NCBI GenBank assembly: GCA_903917305.1
Contig: CAIXAA010000720.1
Coordinates: forward strand, 1-12,640
Direction of reading: 5' to 3'
Source of the DNA: an uncultured Myxococcales bacterium
GTDB lineage: Bacteria; Myxococcota_A; UBA9042
DNA length: 12,640 nucleotides
A program made the position numbers and the translations under genes. Positions 1 through 7,091 of the stretch are shown piece after piece. The first letter of the stretch is position 1. Every line of letters starts with the position of its first letter. The notes below the pieces were generated by a model. It saw only the letters and a program-made list of their open reading frames with translations, searched no databases and was not told where the DNA came from.

Positions 1-1290
1 ACGGACCGGGAGTGGCACGACCTGGCCACGGCGCTGACCATCGGCGAGACGTTCTTCTTTCGCTATGCCGGCCACTTTCAAGCGTTTTCCGAGATCGTGC
101 TGCCGCAGCGCGTGGCGGCAAGGCAGGCGCAGCGTGAAATCACGGTGCTTTCAGCGGGTTGTGCGACGGGCGAGGAGCCGTACTCCCTGGCCATCGCGGT
201 GCGCGAATGCCTGGCGCTGCCGCCCGGCTGGACCGTGCGCATCCTGGGCATCGACCTCAACCCGCGGGCGATCGCCAAGGCGAAGCGCGCCCAGTACAGC
301 GAGTGGTCGATGCGGGCGCTGACGCCTCAGCAACGTGCGAAGTATTTTCAGGAATCGCGCGGGCATTGGCTGCTGAGCGACGACATCCGCCCGATGGTGG
401 ACTTCGAGTGCCGCAACCTCGTCGAGGAGGACAGCGCGTTCTGGACGCCCGGCCGCTTCGACGTGATCTTCTGCCGCAACGTGATGATGTACTTCCCGCG
501 GCCGGTCATGCGCCGCGTCGTGGAGCGCTTCGCGACCAGCCTCGCGCCCGGCGGCTACCTGTTCTTGGGCCACGCCGAGAACCTGCGCGAGATGGCGGAT
601 GCCTTCGAGCTGCGCCAATCGCACGGCTCTTTCTACCACCAGCTGACGCCGCCGGAAGCGCGCGAGAAGACGCCGCCGTTGCCGCCTCCGCTGCTTGCGC
701 CGCTGGCGCCGCCGCGGCCATTGTCGGCGCCGCAACCGCTTCCCGCGCCGCCACCGCGCGCGCCGGAGCCTGCGCCGCCGCCCCTGCCCGACGAGGTGCT
801 TGCCGTTGCGCGGGATCTGCTGGGTCAGGAGCGGTTCCTCGATGCGCTGGCCGCGCTCGACGGCCTGCCCGCTGCGGCGAGCGCCCGGCCAGAAGCGCTG
901 GCTTTGCGGGCGATTGCGCTGACGAACGCCGCGCGGCTGGACGAGGCGCAGCTGGCCTGCCAGCAGCTGCTGGGCCAGGACCCGATGCACGCGGGCGCCC
1001 ACCACCTGCTGGCGCTGTGCGCGGAGCGGCTGGGCGACGTGGAGCGCGCCGTTCGCCACGACCACGCCGCGGTCTATGCCGATCCGAGCTTCGCGATGGC
1101 GCACGTGCACTTGGGCCTGCTGCACCGCAGCAGCGATCCCGGCGTGGCGCGGCACGAGCTGCTGCAGGCGCTCATGGCGCTGGAGACCGAGGATCCGCAG
1201 CGCATTCGCCTGTACGGCGGCGGCTTTGGCCGTGAGGCGCTGATGGCCTTGTGCCAGGACGAACTCCACAGCCGCAGGGGGCGCCGTTGA
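1..1290 (+). CDS. cheR: CheR-type chemoreceptor methyltransferase with C-terminal TPR region (5' partial)
   Basis: CheR enzymes methylate glutamates of chemoreceptors from S-adenosylmethionine and so set receptor sensitivity. The reading frame is already open at base 1, and the first visible residues contain LTIGETFFFR, a CheR hallmark, so the start lies upstream and a short N-terminal helical part is missing. Visible residues are numbered from base 1. The SAM-binding loop is SAGCATGEEPYS (about 51-62), followed by the acidic GID at about 85 and FDVIFCRNVMMYF (153-165). The methyltransferase ends near 215. A linker of about 45 residues made largely of Pro and Ala follows, then an all-helical region with TPR-like repeats (about 265-410). 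Catalytic domain plus TPRs is the layout of WspC- and FrzF-type methyltransferases, where the repeats serve protein contacts. The stop codon TGA overlaps the cheW start by one base. A GTG inside the frame at 97 is not a credible start because it would delete the N-terminal signature. Confidence 0.93.
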   Translation, partial: TDREWHDLATALTIGETFFFRYAGHFQAFSEIVLPQRVAARQAQREITVLSAGCATGEEPYSLAIAVRECLALPPGWTVRILGIDLNPRAIAKAKRAQYSEWSMRALTPQQRAKYFQESRGHWLLSDDIRPMVDFECRNLVEEDSAFWTPGRFDVIFCRNVMMYFPRPVMRRVVERFATSLAPGGYLFLGHAENLREMADAFELRQSHGSFYHQLTPPEAREKTPPLPPPLLAPLAPPRPLSAPQPLPAPPPRAPEPAPPPLPDEVLAVARDLLGQERFLDALAALDGLPAAASARPEALALRAIALTNAARLDEAQLACQQLLGQDPMHAGAHHLLALCAERLGDVERAVRHDHAAVYADPSFAMAHVHLGLLHRSSDPGVARHELLQALMALETEDPQRIRLYGGGFGREALMALCQDELHSRRGRR

Positions 1291-1829
1291 TGCAGGAACG
1301 CGACATTGCGGGCGATCTGGCGGCGATGCGCGCCGAGTTCGAGCGCGCGTTCGCCGAACCGCGGCGCGCCGAGCGCGAAGAGCCGGAGAGCCTGGTGGCC
1401 GTGCGCATCGCCGGAGCTCCCTATGCCTTTCGCATCAAAGAGTTGACGGGAATCGCCGTCGGCCGGCGCGTCGTGAAGCTGCCGAGCGACGTGCCGGCGA
1501 TGGTGGGGCTGGCGGGCGTGCAAGGACGCCTGGTGCCGGTCTGGAGCCTCGCCGCGCTGATGGGCATTCCTTCGACAGAACAACAGAATCAGTGGATTGC
1601 GCTGTGCGGGCAGGCCGATCAGGTCGGCCTCGCGTTCGAGAAGATCGACGGGTACCTGCAGGTGTCGCCTGCCAGCATCGTGCCGTTCGTGGCGCAGGAC
1701 ACCTCGCGCGAGCTGGTCAAGGAGCTGCTGCGGGCGGACGGCGCGGTGCGCCCGATCCTCGCGGTGCCGTGCGTGATCGACACCATCAGACGGCAGGCGG
1801 CTGCGGCCAGACCTGCAAAGGAGCGATGA
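1290..1829 (+). CDS. cheW: CheW-like coupling protein
   Basis: CheW is the SH3-like cytoplasmic adaptor that joins receptors to the kinase CheA. The 179-residue product has a polar, charged N-terminal helix of about 35 residues. A CheW domain follows, starting near ESLVAVRIAGAPYAFRI and including the strand GRLVPVWSLAALMG, the usual site of a V-P-V-x-(D/N)-L signature; here the acidic or amide residue is Ser. The domain continues with GLAFEKIDGYLQV. The ATG at 1290 is chosen because it overlaps the cheR stop (TGATG) and has AGGGGG at 1276-1281, eight bases upstream. An in-frame ATG at 1251 lies inside cheR and has no better site. The gene is followed after three bases by the receptor gene. 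It is the only separate CheW in the window, whereas classical Wsp operons carry two. Confidence 0.88.
   Translation: MQERDIAGDLAAMRAEFERAFAEPRRAEREEPESLVAVRIAGAPYAFRIKELTGIAVGRRVVKLPSDVPAMVGLAGVQGRLVPVWSLAALMGIPSTEQQNQWIALCGQADQVGLAFEKIDGYLQVSPASIVPFVAQDTSRELVKELLRADGAVRPILAVPCVIDTIRRQAAAARPAKER
1817..1823 (+). promoter_or_regulatory. Ribosome binding site for the receptor gene
   Basis: AAAGGAG nine bases before the ATG at 1833. It lies inside the last codons of cheW. It selects 1833 over the ATG at 1826, which is in another frame. Confidence 0.65.
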
Positions 1830-1832
1830 ATC

Positions 1833-3305
1833 ATGGGCAGATCCTGGTCCTTCGGACACAAGCTGGGCGCTGGCATGGCCCTCCTCATCACGCTGACGGT
1901 GGTGACCGGGGCGGTGTCGGTCTTCGCACTGCGCGACGTGGTGCAAGCCAAGGACCGCGTCATCACGGTGCATGCCCAGAACCTGATCGACGCGGAGCGG
2001 CTGCGCGGCGCGTTCAGCAGCAAGGTCGCGGTGTTTCGCGGCTACATCCTCGTCGGCCACGAAGACTACCTGGGCCGCCTCCGCGAGTCCCGGCAGCGCT
2101 TTGCAGCTTCCGTGGCGGCGTTGCGCAAGCACGTGGGCAGTGAGGACGATCGGCAAGCCTTGCTGGCGATGGAGAAGGCCGAGGCGGAGCATGAAGCTGC
2201 CATCCAGCGCGCGATAGCGGCGCGCAAGGCGGGAGCGGATCTCGCTGGCATCAGTCGACAACTCGACACCGAGGCCCTGCCGATGGTGGACCGGCTGCTC
2301 CGCGCCATCGATGGCTTGATTCACCGCGAGGAGTTGGCGCTCAGCGAGCGGCAGCGCGAGGCGAGCCAGTCGGCTTCGTTCTCCATCACCCTGATCTTGC
2401 TGGTGGTCTTCATCACCGTGGTGCAGGCCGTCGTCGGTGGCATCGTGTTCGCGCGCTCCGTGACGCGCCAGATCAACAAGAGCGTCGGTCACGTCGAGAG
2501 CTCCGCGCGCGAGCTGCAGGCGGCGGCGGGCCAGCAGGCGGCGAGCTCGCGCGAGCAGACCATCGCGGTCAAGGAAATCACGACGACGATCACGGAGTTG
2601 CTGGCTTCGGCGCGGCAGATTGCCCACAGCGCTCAGCGCGTGGCGGTCGCGGCCAACGACACGGCGGAGGCGGCGCTGACCGGCGACCACCAGGTGGTGA
2701 CGACGCAGGAGGCGGTGCAGGGCATCCGCCGCCAGGTGGATGTGATCGTGGGTCACATGCTGGACCTGGGCAAGCGGTCGCAGCAGATCGGCGGCATCCT
2801 GGACATCATCAATGAACTCGCGGAGCAGACCAATATCCTGTCGATCAACGCGACGATCGAGGCGGTCGGTGCCGGCGAGGCGGGCAAGCGCTTTGCCGTG
2901 GTGGCGGAGGAGATTCGCAAGCTGGCGGACCGCGTCGGCGGGTCGACGCGCGAAATCCGCAACCTGATCGAGGAGATTCGCGCCGCGGTGAACACGACCG
3001 TCATGGCGACGGAAGGCGGTGCCAAGGCGGTGGACGCCGGCGCGCGGCAGTTCGGCGAAGTGGCAGCGACGTTCGGACAGATCACGAACCTGCTGGCGGC
3101 GACGGCGGAGGCGGCCAAGGAGATCCAGCTGTCGACCAGCCAGCAGACCACGGCGATCGAGCAGGTGAACGTCGCGATGCTCAACGTCGCCCAGGCGGCG
3201 CGCGAAACGGAGCAGACGGCGGCGGAGACGGCGCTGACGGCGTCGGAGCTCTCCGGCCTGTCCCAGAGCCTGAACGACATCGTGAGGAGCAAGGCCAAGG
3301 CCTGA
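1833..3305 (+). CDS. Methyl-accepting chemotaxis protein (transmembrane chemoreceptor)
   Basis: This is the membrane receptor of the operon, 490 residues. TM1 spans about residues 11-33. A periplasmic helical region of about 150 residues follows; FRGYILVGHEDYL near 68-80 resembles CHASE3 or four-helix-bundle sensors. TM2 is at about 183-206. The cytoplasmic part is a long coiled coil with the conserved hairpin tip at about 325-365 (INELAEQTNILSINATIEA, then GKRFAVVAEEIRKLADR). The tip reads EAVGAGE where most receptors have EAARAGE. TM2 runs almost straight into the signalling coiled coil, so I see no room for a normal HAMP domain of about 50 residues. The C terminus (RSKAKA) lacks an NWETF-type CheR-docking peptide. 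The start at 1833 has AAAGGAG (1817-1823) nine bases upstream. The gene lies three bases from each neighbour, consistent with translational coupling. The ligand cannot be read from the sequence. Confidence 0.93.
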   Translation: MGRSWSFGHKLGAGMALLITLTVVTGAVSVFALRDVVQAKDRVITVHAQNLIDAERLRGAFSSKVAVFRGYILVGHEDYLGRLRESRQRFAASVAALRKHVGSEDDRQALLAMEKAEAEHEAAIQRAIAARKAGADLAGISRQLDTEALPMVDRLLRAIDGLIHREELALSERQREASQSASFSITLILLVVFITVVQAVVGGIVFARSVTRQINKSVGHVESSARELQAAAGQQAASSREQTIAVKEITTTITELLASARQIAHSAQRVAVAANDTAEAALTGDHQVVTTQEAVQGIRRQVDVIVGHMLDLGKRSQQIGGILDIINELAEQTNILSINATIEAVGAGEAGKRFAVVAEEIRKLADRVGGSTREIRNLIEEIRAAVNTTVMATEGGAKAVDAGARQFGEVAATFGQITNLLAATAEAAKEIQLSTSQQTTAIEQVNVAMLNVAQAARETEQTAAETALTASELSGLSQSLNDIVRSKAKA

Positions 3306-3308
3306 TCG

Positions 3309-5363
3309 ATGCAGAAGGATCCCTACAAGTATTTTCGCATCGAAGCGCGCGAGCTGGCCGATGGCCTGGCCCAAGGGCTGGTCAGCCTGCAGCGCGGCAA
3401 GCCGGCGCGCGACACGGTGCCGGAGGTGCTGCGGCTCGCGCACACGCTCAAGGGCGCGGCGCGCGTGGTGCGGCTGCCGGAGCTGGCCAACCTTGCGCAT
3501 GCCATCGAGGATCTGCTGGAGCCGCACCGGGCGAGCACGGAGCCGGCGCCGGCGGCGGCGGTGGTGGAGTCGCTGCGGCTGATCGATGAGATCGCGACGC
3601 AAGTCCATGAGTTGGAGCGGGGTCCCTTGGCTCCGGTTCCGGTTCTGGCTCCGGCTCCGGTTCTGGCTCCGGTTCCGGCTCCGGTTCCGGCTCTGGCTCC
3701 GGCCGAGATCGCGCAGCCGGGCGCGGACGAACGCGTCGAGACCGTGCAGGTGGATCTGGTCGAGATTGAGTCGCTGTTTCGCGGGATTTCCGAGTCCGGT
3801 GCGCAGATCTCCGCGCTGCGCCGCGAGCTGGCGCTGCTCGAACCCCTGCGGCGGCAGCTGGCGGCGCTCCGTACATCGGGCGTGGCGAGCGAGCTGGAGT
3901 CCCAGTTCGCGGAGGTGCACGGCCGGCTGTCCTCCCGCGTGGATCGCGCCGGGACGGACCTGGGGCAGGTGCTGGAAGCGGCTGAACGAATGCGGCTTTT
4001 GCGTGCGAGCACCTTGTTCGCCTCCCTGCAGCGCATCGCCCGCGACACGGCGCGCAAGCTGGACAAGCCCGTGGAGTTGACGACCGAAGGCGGCGATGTG
4101 CGCCTGGATGCCCATGTTCTCGCGGCTTTGCGCGGCGGCCTCATGCACGTCGTCACCAACGCCATCGCGCACGGCATCGAGACGGCGGCGGAGCGCACCG
4201 CGGCGGGCAAGCCGGCGCAAGGCCGCGTGTCCCTGCGGGTGGAGCGGCGCGGCGGGCGCGTGGCGTTCCTGTGCAGCGATGACGGTCGCGGCATCGACGT
4301 GGCGGCAGTGCAGCGGGCGGCACAACGCAACCAATTGGACTCAGGCAACAAGCCTCTGGACATGGCGGGTGCGGCGGCGCTGCTCCTGCGCGGCGGCCTG
4401 ACGACGACGGACGCGGTGACGACGGTGTCGGGTCGCGGCATCGGCCTGGACGCCCTGCGCGCCATGGCGGAGCGCCTGCACGGCGAAGTGCGGCTGCACA
4501 GCGAGCCGGGGCGCGGGACGACGTTCGAGGTCGAAGTGCCGATCTCGCTGTCCTCCTTCACGGCGCTGTTCCTGGAATCAAACGGCGTGGCGTCGGCGGT
4601 GCCGCTGTCCTCCGTGGTGCAGACGCTGCGCCTGCAGCGCGATGCCATCGCCCATGCACCGGGCCGCGACGCGATCGTGCACGACGGCCAGATGGTGCCG
4701 TTCCTGCACCTGGGCGTCGCGCTGCGCCAGCCCTTCCAGGCGAGCCAGGCCGACAAGCCATTTTCCGCTGTGATCTTGCGGTCGAGCGCCGGGCTGGCGG
4801 CGATCGGCGTCGATCGCCTGCTGGGCGCTTCGCACGTGACCGTGCAGCCGCTGCCGGCGCTGGCCGCCGCGGATGCGGTGGTGTCGGGTGCGACGCTGGA
4901 CGCGGAAGGCACGCCGCAGTTCCTCCTCGATCCGGACGCGCTGGTGCTGCGGGCGCGCCAAGGTGGTCAGGGGGCGGAGCGCGGGCAGGAAGAAGTGCGC
5001 CCGGCGATCCTGGTCATCGACGACTCCCTGACGACGCGGATGCTCGAGCAGAGCATCCTCGAATCCGCTGGTTATGATGTCGATCTCGCGGCGTCCGCGG
5101 AGGAAGGCCTCGCCAAGGCGCGCCAGAGGCCGTACCGTCTGTTCCTCTGCGATGTCGAGATGCCGGGCATGAACGGCTTCGAGTTCGTGGCGTTGACGCG
5201 GGCCGATGCGGATCTCCGCGATACGCCTGCGATCCTGGTCACGTCTCTGGCTTCGCCGGAGGATCGCAAGCGCGGGCTCGACGCCGGTGCGCGCGCCTAC
5301 ATCGTGAAAGGCGAGTTCGATCAAGGCAATCTCCTCCGCACGATCCGCGGGCTGGTTGGGTAG
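3309..5363 (+). CDS. cheA: Hybrid CheA histidine kinase with C-terminal receiver domain
   Basis: The 684-residue kinase autophosphorylates and passes phosphate to receiver domains. Domains in order: HPt with the phosphorylated His in LAHTLKGAARVV (H45); a Pro/Ala/Val-rich spacer (about 106-131) in place of a P2 domain; a short dimerization region (about 150-230); the HATPase domain (about 230-410) with N box TNAIAHGIE (N284), G1 DDGRGID (324-330) and G2 SGRGIGL (374-380); a CheW-like P5 domain (about 412-545); and a receiver (about 566-684) with D571/D572, phospho-acceptor D615 in LCDVEMPGMNG, T645 and K667. The N box has Ala where many CheAs have Asp (DHGIE). The fused receiver and the absence of a separate CheY match WspE- and FrzE-type kinases. 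The probable phosphate targets are this receiver, CheB and the downstream REC-GGDEF protein. The gene lies three bases after the receptor and three before cheB. Confidence 0.95.
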   Translation: MQKDPYKYFRIEARELADGLAQGLVSLQRGKPARDTVPEVLRLAHTLKGAARVVRLPELANLAHAIEDLLEPHRASTEPAPAAAVVESLRLIDEIATQVHELERGPLAPVPVLAPAPVLAPVPAPVPALAPAEIAQPGADERVETVQVDLVEIESLFRGISESGAQISALRRELALLEPLRRQLAALRTSGVASELESQFAEVHGRLSSRVDRAGTDLGQVLEAAERMRLLRASTLFASLQRIARDTARKLDKPVELTTEGGDVRLDAHVLAALRGGLMHVVTNAIAHGIETAAERTAAGKPAQGRVSLRVERRGGRVAFLCSDDGRGIDVAAVQRAAQRNQLDSGNKPLDMAGAAALLLRGGLTTTDAVTTVSGRGIGLDALRAMAERLHGEVRLHSEPGRGTTFEVEVPISLSSFTALFLESNGVASAVPLSSVVQTLRLQRDAIAHAPGRDAIVHDGQMVPFLHLGVALRQPFQASQADKPFSAVILRSSAGLAAIGVDRLLGASHVTVQPLPALAAADAVVSGATLDAEGTPQFLLDPDALVLRARQGGQGAERGQEEVRPAILVIDDSLTTRMLEQSILESAGYDVDLAASAEEGLAKARQRPYRLFLCDVEMPGMNGFEFVALTRADADLRDTPAILVTSLASPEDRKRGLDAGARAYIVKGEFDQGNLLRTIRGLVG
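3629..3700 (+). repeat. Twelve tandem GGYTCY hexamers in the cheA linker
   Basis: Twelve consecutive hexamers of the form GGCTCC, GGTTCC, GGTTCT or GGCTCT run without interruption. They encode alternating Ala/Val and Pro/Leu dipeptides in the spacer between the HPt and dimerization regions of CheA. Use of GCT and GTT codons here differs from the G/C third positions elsewhere in the gene. Gain or loss of whole hexamers would keep the frame and change only spacer length. Confidence 0.85.
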
Positions 5364-5366
5364 GGA

Positions 5367-6428
5367 ATGGCGAAGGTTCGCGTGCTCGTCATCGAAGATT
5401 CGCTCACGATCCGGCGGCGGTTGGTCGAGGCGCTCGAGGGCGACGCGGACATCGAGGTGGTCGGCGAGGCGGCCAACGGCGAGATCGGCTTTGATCTCTG
5501 CCAGAAGCTGCGGCCGGACGTCGTGACGCTCGACATGATGATGCCGGTCAAGACCGGGCTGGAGACCACCGAGCTGATCATGGCCTGGTGTCCGACGCCG
5601 ATCCTGGTGGTCTCGGCGTCGATGAACCGCGGCTCGGTGCTGTCGACCTATGACGCGCTGGCGGCGGGCGCGCTGGACGTGCTCGACAAGCCGACCGGTG
5701 CGGAGCCCGAGGGTGTCTGGGAGGCGCGTTTTCGCTCAACTGTCAAGATGTTGGCGCGCATCAAGGTGGTCTCGCACGTGCGCGGGCGCCTGGAGAGCGG
5801 CGTGCGCGCGCGCGTGCCGTCCGGGCTGGTGCCGTTGGCGCCGGAGCCGTGTCGCGCGATCGCGATTGGCGCGTCGACGGGAGGGCCGGGCGCCGTGCTG
5901 GAGATCCTGCGCGCCCTGCCCGCCGACTTCGCCGTGCCGGTGCTGGTCGTGCTGCACATGGGCTCCAAGTTTGGGTTTGCGCTCGCGGATTGGCTGCAAG
6001 GGCTCTGCCGCGTGCCGGTGGCCTACGCGGTGGACCGGCAGCCGCTGCCGCCGGTCGGCCAGCCGGGCGTCCTGGTGGCGCCGCCGGACAAGCACCTGAT
6101 CCTGCAAGGCGGCCTGCTGCGCCTGACCGATGGCCCGGAGCGGCACTTCTGCCGTCCGGCGGTCGACGAGCTGTTCGAGTCCGTGGCGCGCGAGCTGGGT
6201 CCGCGCTCGGCGGCCTGCCTGCTGACGGGCATGGGCCGCGACGGTGCCGATGGCATGCTGGCGATCCACCGCGCTGGAGGGCGGACGATCGCACAAGATG
6301 AGGCCACATCTGTGGTTTTTGGCATGCCGGGCGCCGCCGTCAAGCTGGGCGCGGCGCAGCAGATCCTGCCGCTGGGGCGCATTGCCGACGCGCTGCTGCC
6401 CTTGCACACGAAGTCAAGGAAATCATGA
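5367..6428 (+). CDS. cheB: CheB-type receptor methylesterase with receiver domain
   Basis: CheB removes receptor methyl groups (and deamidates glutamines in some systems) when its receiver is phosphorylated by CheA, opposing CheR. The 353 residues form a receiver (1-125) with acidic E10/D11, phospho-acceptor D56 in TLDMMMP, S83 and K108. A linker follows, then the esterase domain (about 162-345). The catalytic triad is visible: Ser170 in IGASTGGP, His197 in LHMGS and Asp292 in GMGRDGADG. The family motif RPAVDELF is at 263-270. Length and layout are normal for CheB, and in a Wsp-type system this is the WspF position. The ATG lies three bases after the cheA stop, with GGTAGGG immediately in front. 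Everything needed for activity is present. Confidence 0.95.
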   Translation: MAKVRVLVIEDSLTIRRRLVEALEGDADIEVVGEAANGEIGFDLCQKLRPDVVTLDMMMPVKTGLETTELIMAWCPTPILVVSASMNRGSVLSTYDALAAGALDVLDKPTGAEPEGVWEARFRSTVKMLARIKVVSHVRGRLESGVRARVPSGLVPLAPEPCRAIAIGASTGGPGAVLEILRALPADFAVPVLVVLHMGSKFGFALADWLQGLCRVPVAYAVDRQPLPPVGQPGVLVAPPDKHLILQGGLLRLTDGPERHFCRPAVDELFESVARELGPRSAACLLTGMGRDGADGMLAIHRAGGRTIAQDEATSVVFGMPGAAVKLGAAQQILPLGRIADALLPLHTKSRKS

Positions 6429-6446
6429 AACAAGAGCTGGGGGGCT

Positions 6447-6455
6447 GAGGAGGAG
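6447..6455 (+). promoter_or_regulatory. Strong ribosome binding site of the REC-GGDEF gene
   Basis: GAGGAGGAG contains a full AGGAGG (6448-6453), five bases before the ATG at 6459. It is the best Shine-Dalgarno match in the operon and fixes the start. It shows that initiation on this interrupted gene has not decayed. Confidence 0.7.
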
Positions 6456-6458
6456 CCC

Positions 6459-7082
6459 ATGGCAGAATCAATCGCAATCGAAGTGGCCAAGCCTGCAGAA
6501 CGCAGGCAGATTCTCATCGTCGATGACTCGATCACCGTCCGCAAGGGCATCGTCGAGACGTTGACGGACTCCGGCCTGTTCGAGGTCTTTCATGAAGCGC
6601 GCGACGGTGCCGAAGGTCTGGCGCTGCTGCACGAACACGCCATGGATCTAGTGCTTTGCGACGTCGTGATGCCCGGCATCGATGGCTTCGAGTTCCTGGC
6701 ACGGGCGCGCTCCGAGGCGGCGTTCGCGGAGCTGCCGGTCCTGATGCTGACCGGCCAGGAGACGGTGGAGCAGAAGATTCGCGGGCTGGAGCTCGGCGCC
6801 AGCGACTACCTGACCAAGCCGTTCGATGAAGGCGAGCTGATCGCTCGCATCAAGGTGCAGCTCAAACTCAAAGATCTGCAAGACCAATTGCGCGCCGCCA
6901 ACCGGGCGATGCAGGTGCTGCTGGTCACCGATCCGCTGACGGGCGTGCACAACCGGCGCTACCTCACGGAATCGCTGGGCAAAGAGGTGCGGCGCGCGCA
7001 ACGCTACCACACGCCGCTGAGCGTGATCCTGGCGGACATCGACCACTTCAAGCGCGTCAACGACATGTTCGGCCACCTGTAA
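6459..7082 (+). CDS. Literal product before the stop: receiver plus N-terminal half of GGDEF
   Basis: If the TAA is obeyed, the product is 207 residues: a complete phosphorylatable receiver, a short helical linker (KLKDLQDQLRAANRAMQ) and the first third of the GGDEF fold, ending at FGHL. It lacks GGEEF and the inhibitory site, so it could not make cyclic-di-GMP. It could still accept phosphate from CheA, acting like a CheY or a phosphate sink. Truncation inside a folded domain makes instability likely. Confidence 0.6.
   Translation: MAESIAIEVAKPAERRQILIVDDSITVRKGIVETLTDSGLFEVFHEARDGAEGLALLHEHAMDLVLCDVVMPGIDGFEFLARARSEAAFAELPVLMLTGQETVEQKIRGLELGASDYLTKPFDEGELIARIKVQLKLKDLQDQLRAANRAMQVLLVTDPLTGVHNRRYLTESLGKEVRRAQRYHTPLSVILADIDHFKRVNDMFGHL
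7080..7082 (+). other. In-frame TAA inside the GGDEF domain
   Basis: TAA follows CTG (Leu) of FGHL and precedes GGC GAC (Gly-Asp). All twelve ordinary gene ends in this window use TGA (7) or TAG (5), so this is the only TAA among them. That makes it look like a mutated sense codon rather than a settled stop. Confidence 0.9.
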
Positions 7083-7091
7083 GGCGACACG

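Noticed and set aside
3629..3700. Tandem repeat considered as a CRISPR-like array
   Set aside because: The unit is six bases with no spacers and it is in frame inside cheA.
1074..4334. Very long open frame on the minus strand (over 1,000 codons) opposite cheR-cheW-mcp-cheA
   Set aside because: Its protein is Arg/His/Leu-rich low-complexity sequence with no recognisable domain. It is opposite five well-conserved chemosensory regions and follows from high GC leaving few stops in the complementary frame.
6425..6448. Seven-codon open frame overlapping the cheB stop
   Set aside because: It is too short and has no support beyond an ATG/TGA pair; the GAGGAGGAG that follows serves the ATG at 6459.
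7080..7082. Selenocysteine- or pyrrolysine-type recoding of the internal stop
   Set aside because: Those use TGA and TAG, and the stop here is TAA with no supporting hairpin seen directly after it. Mutation or base-call error is simpler.
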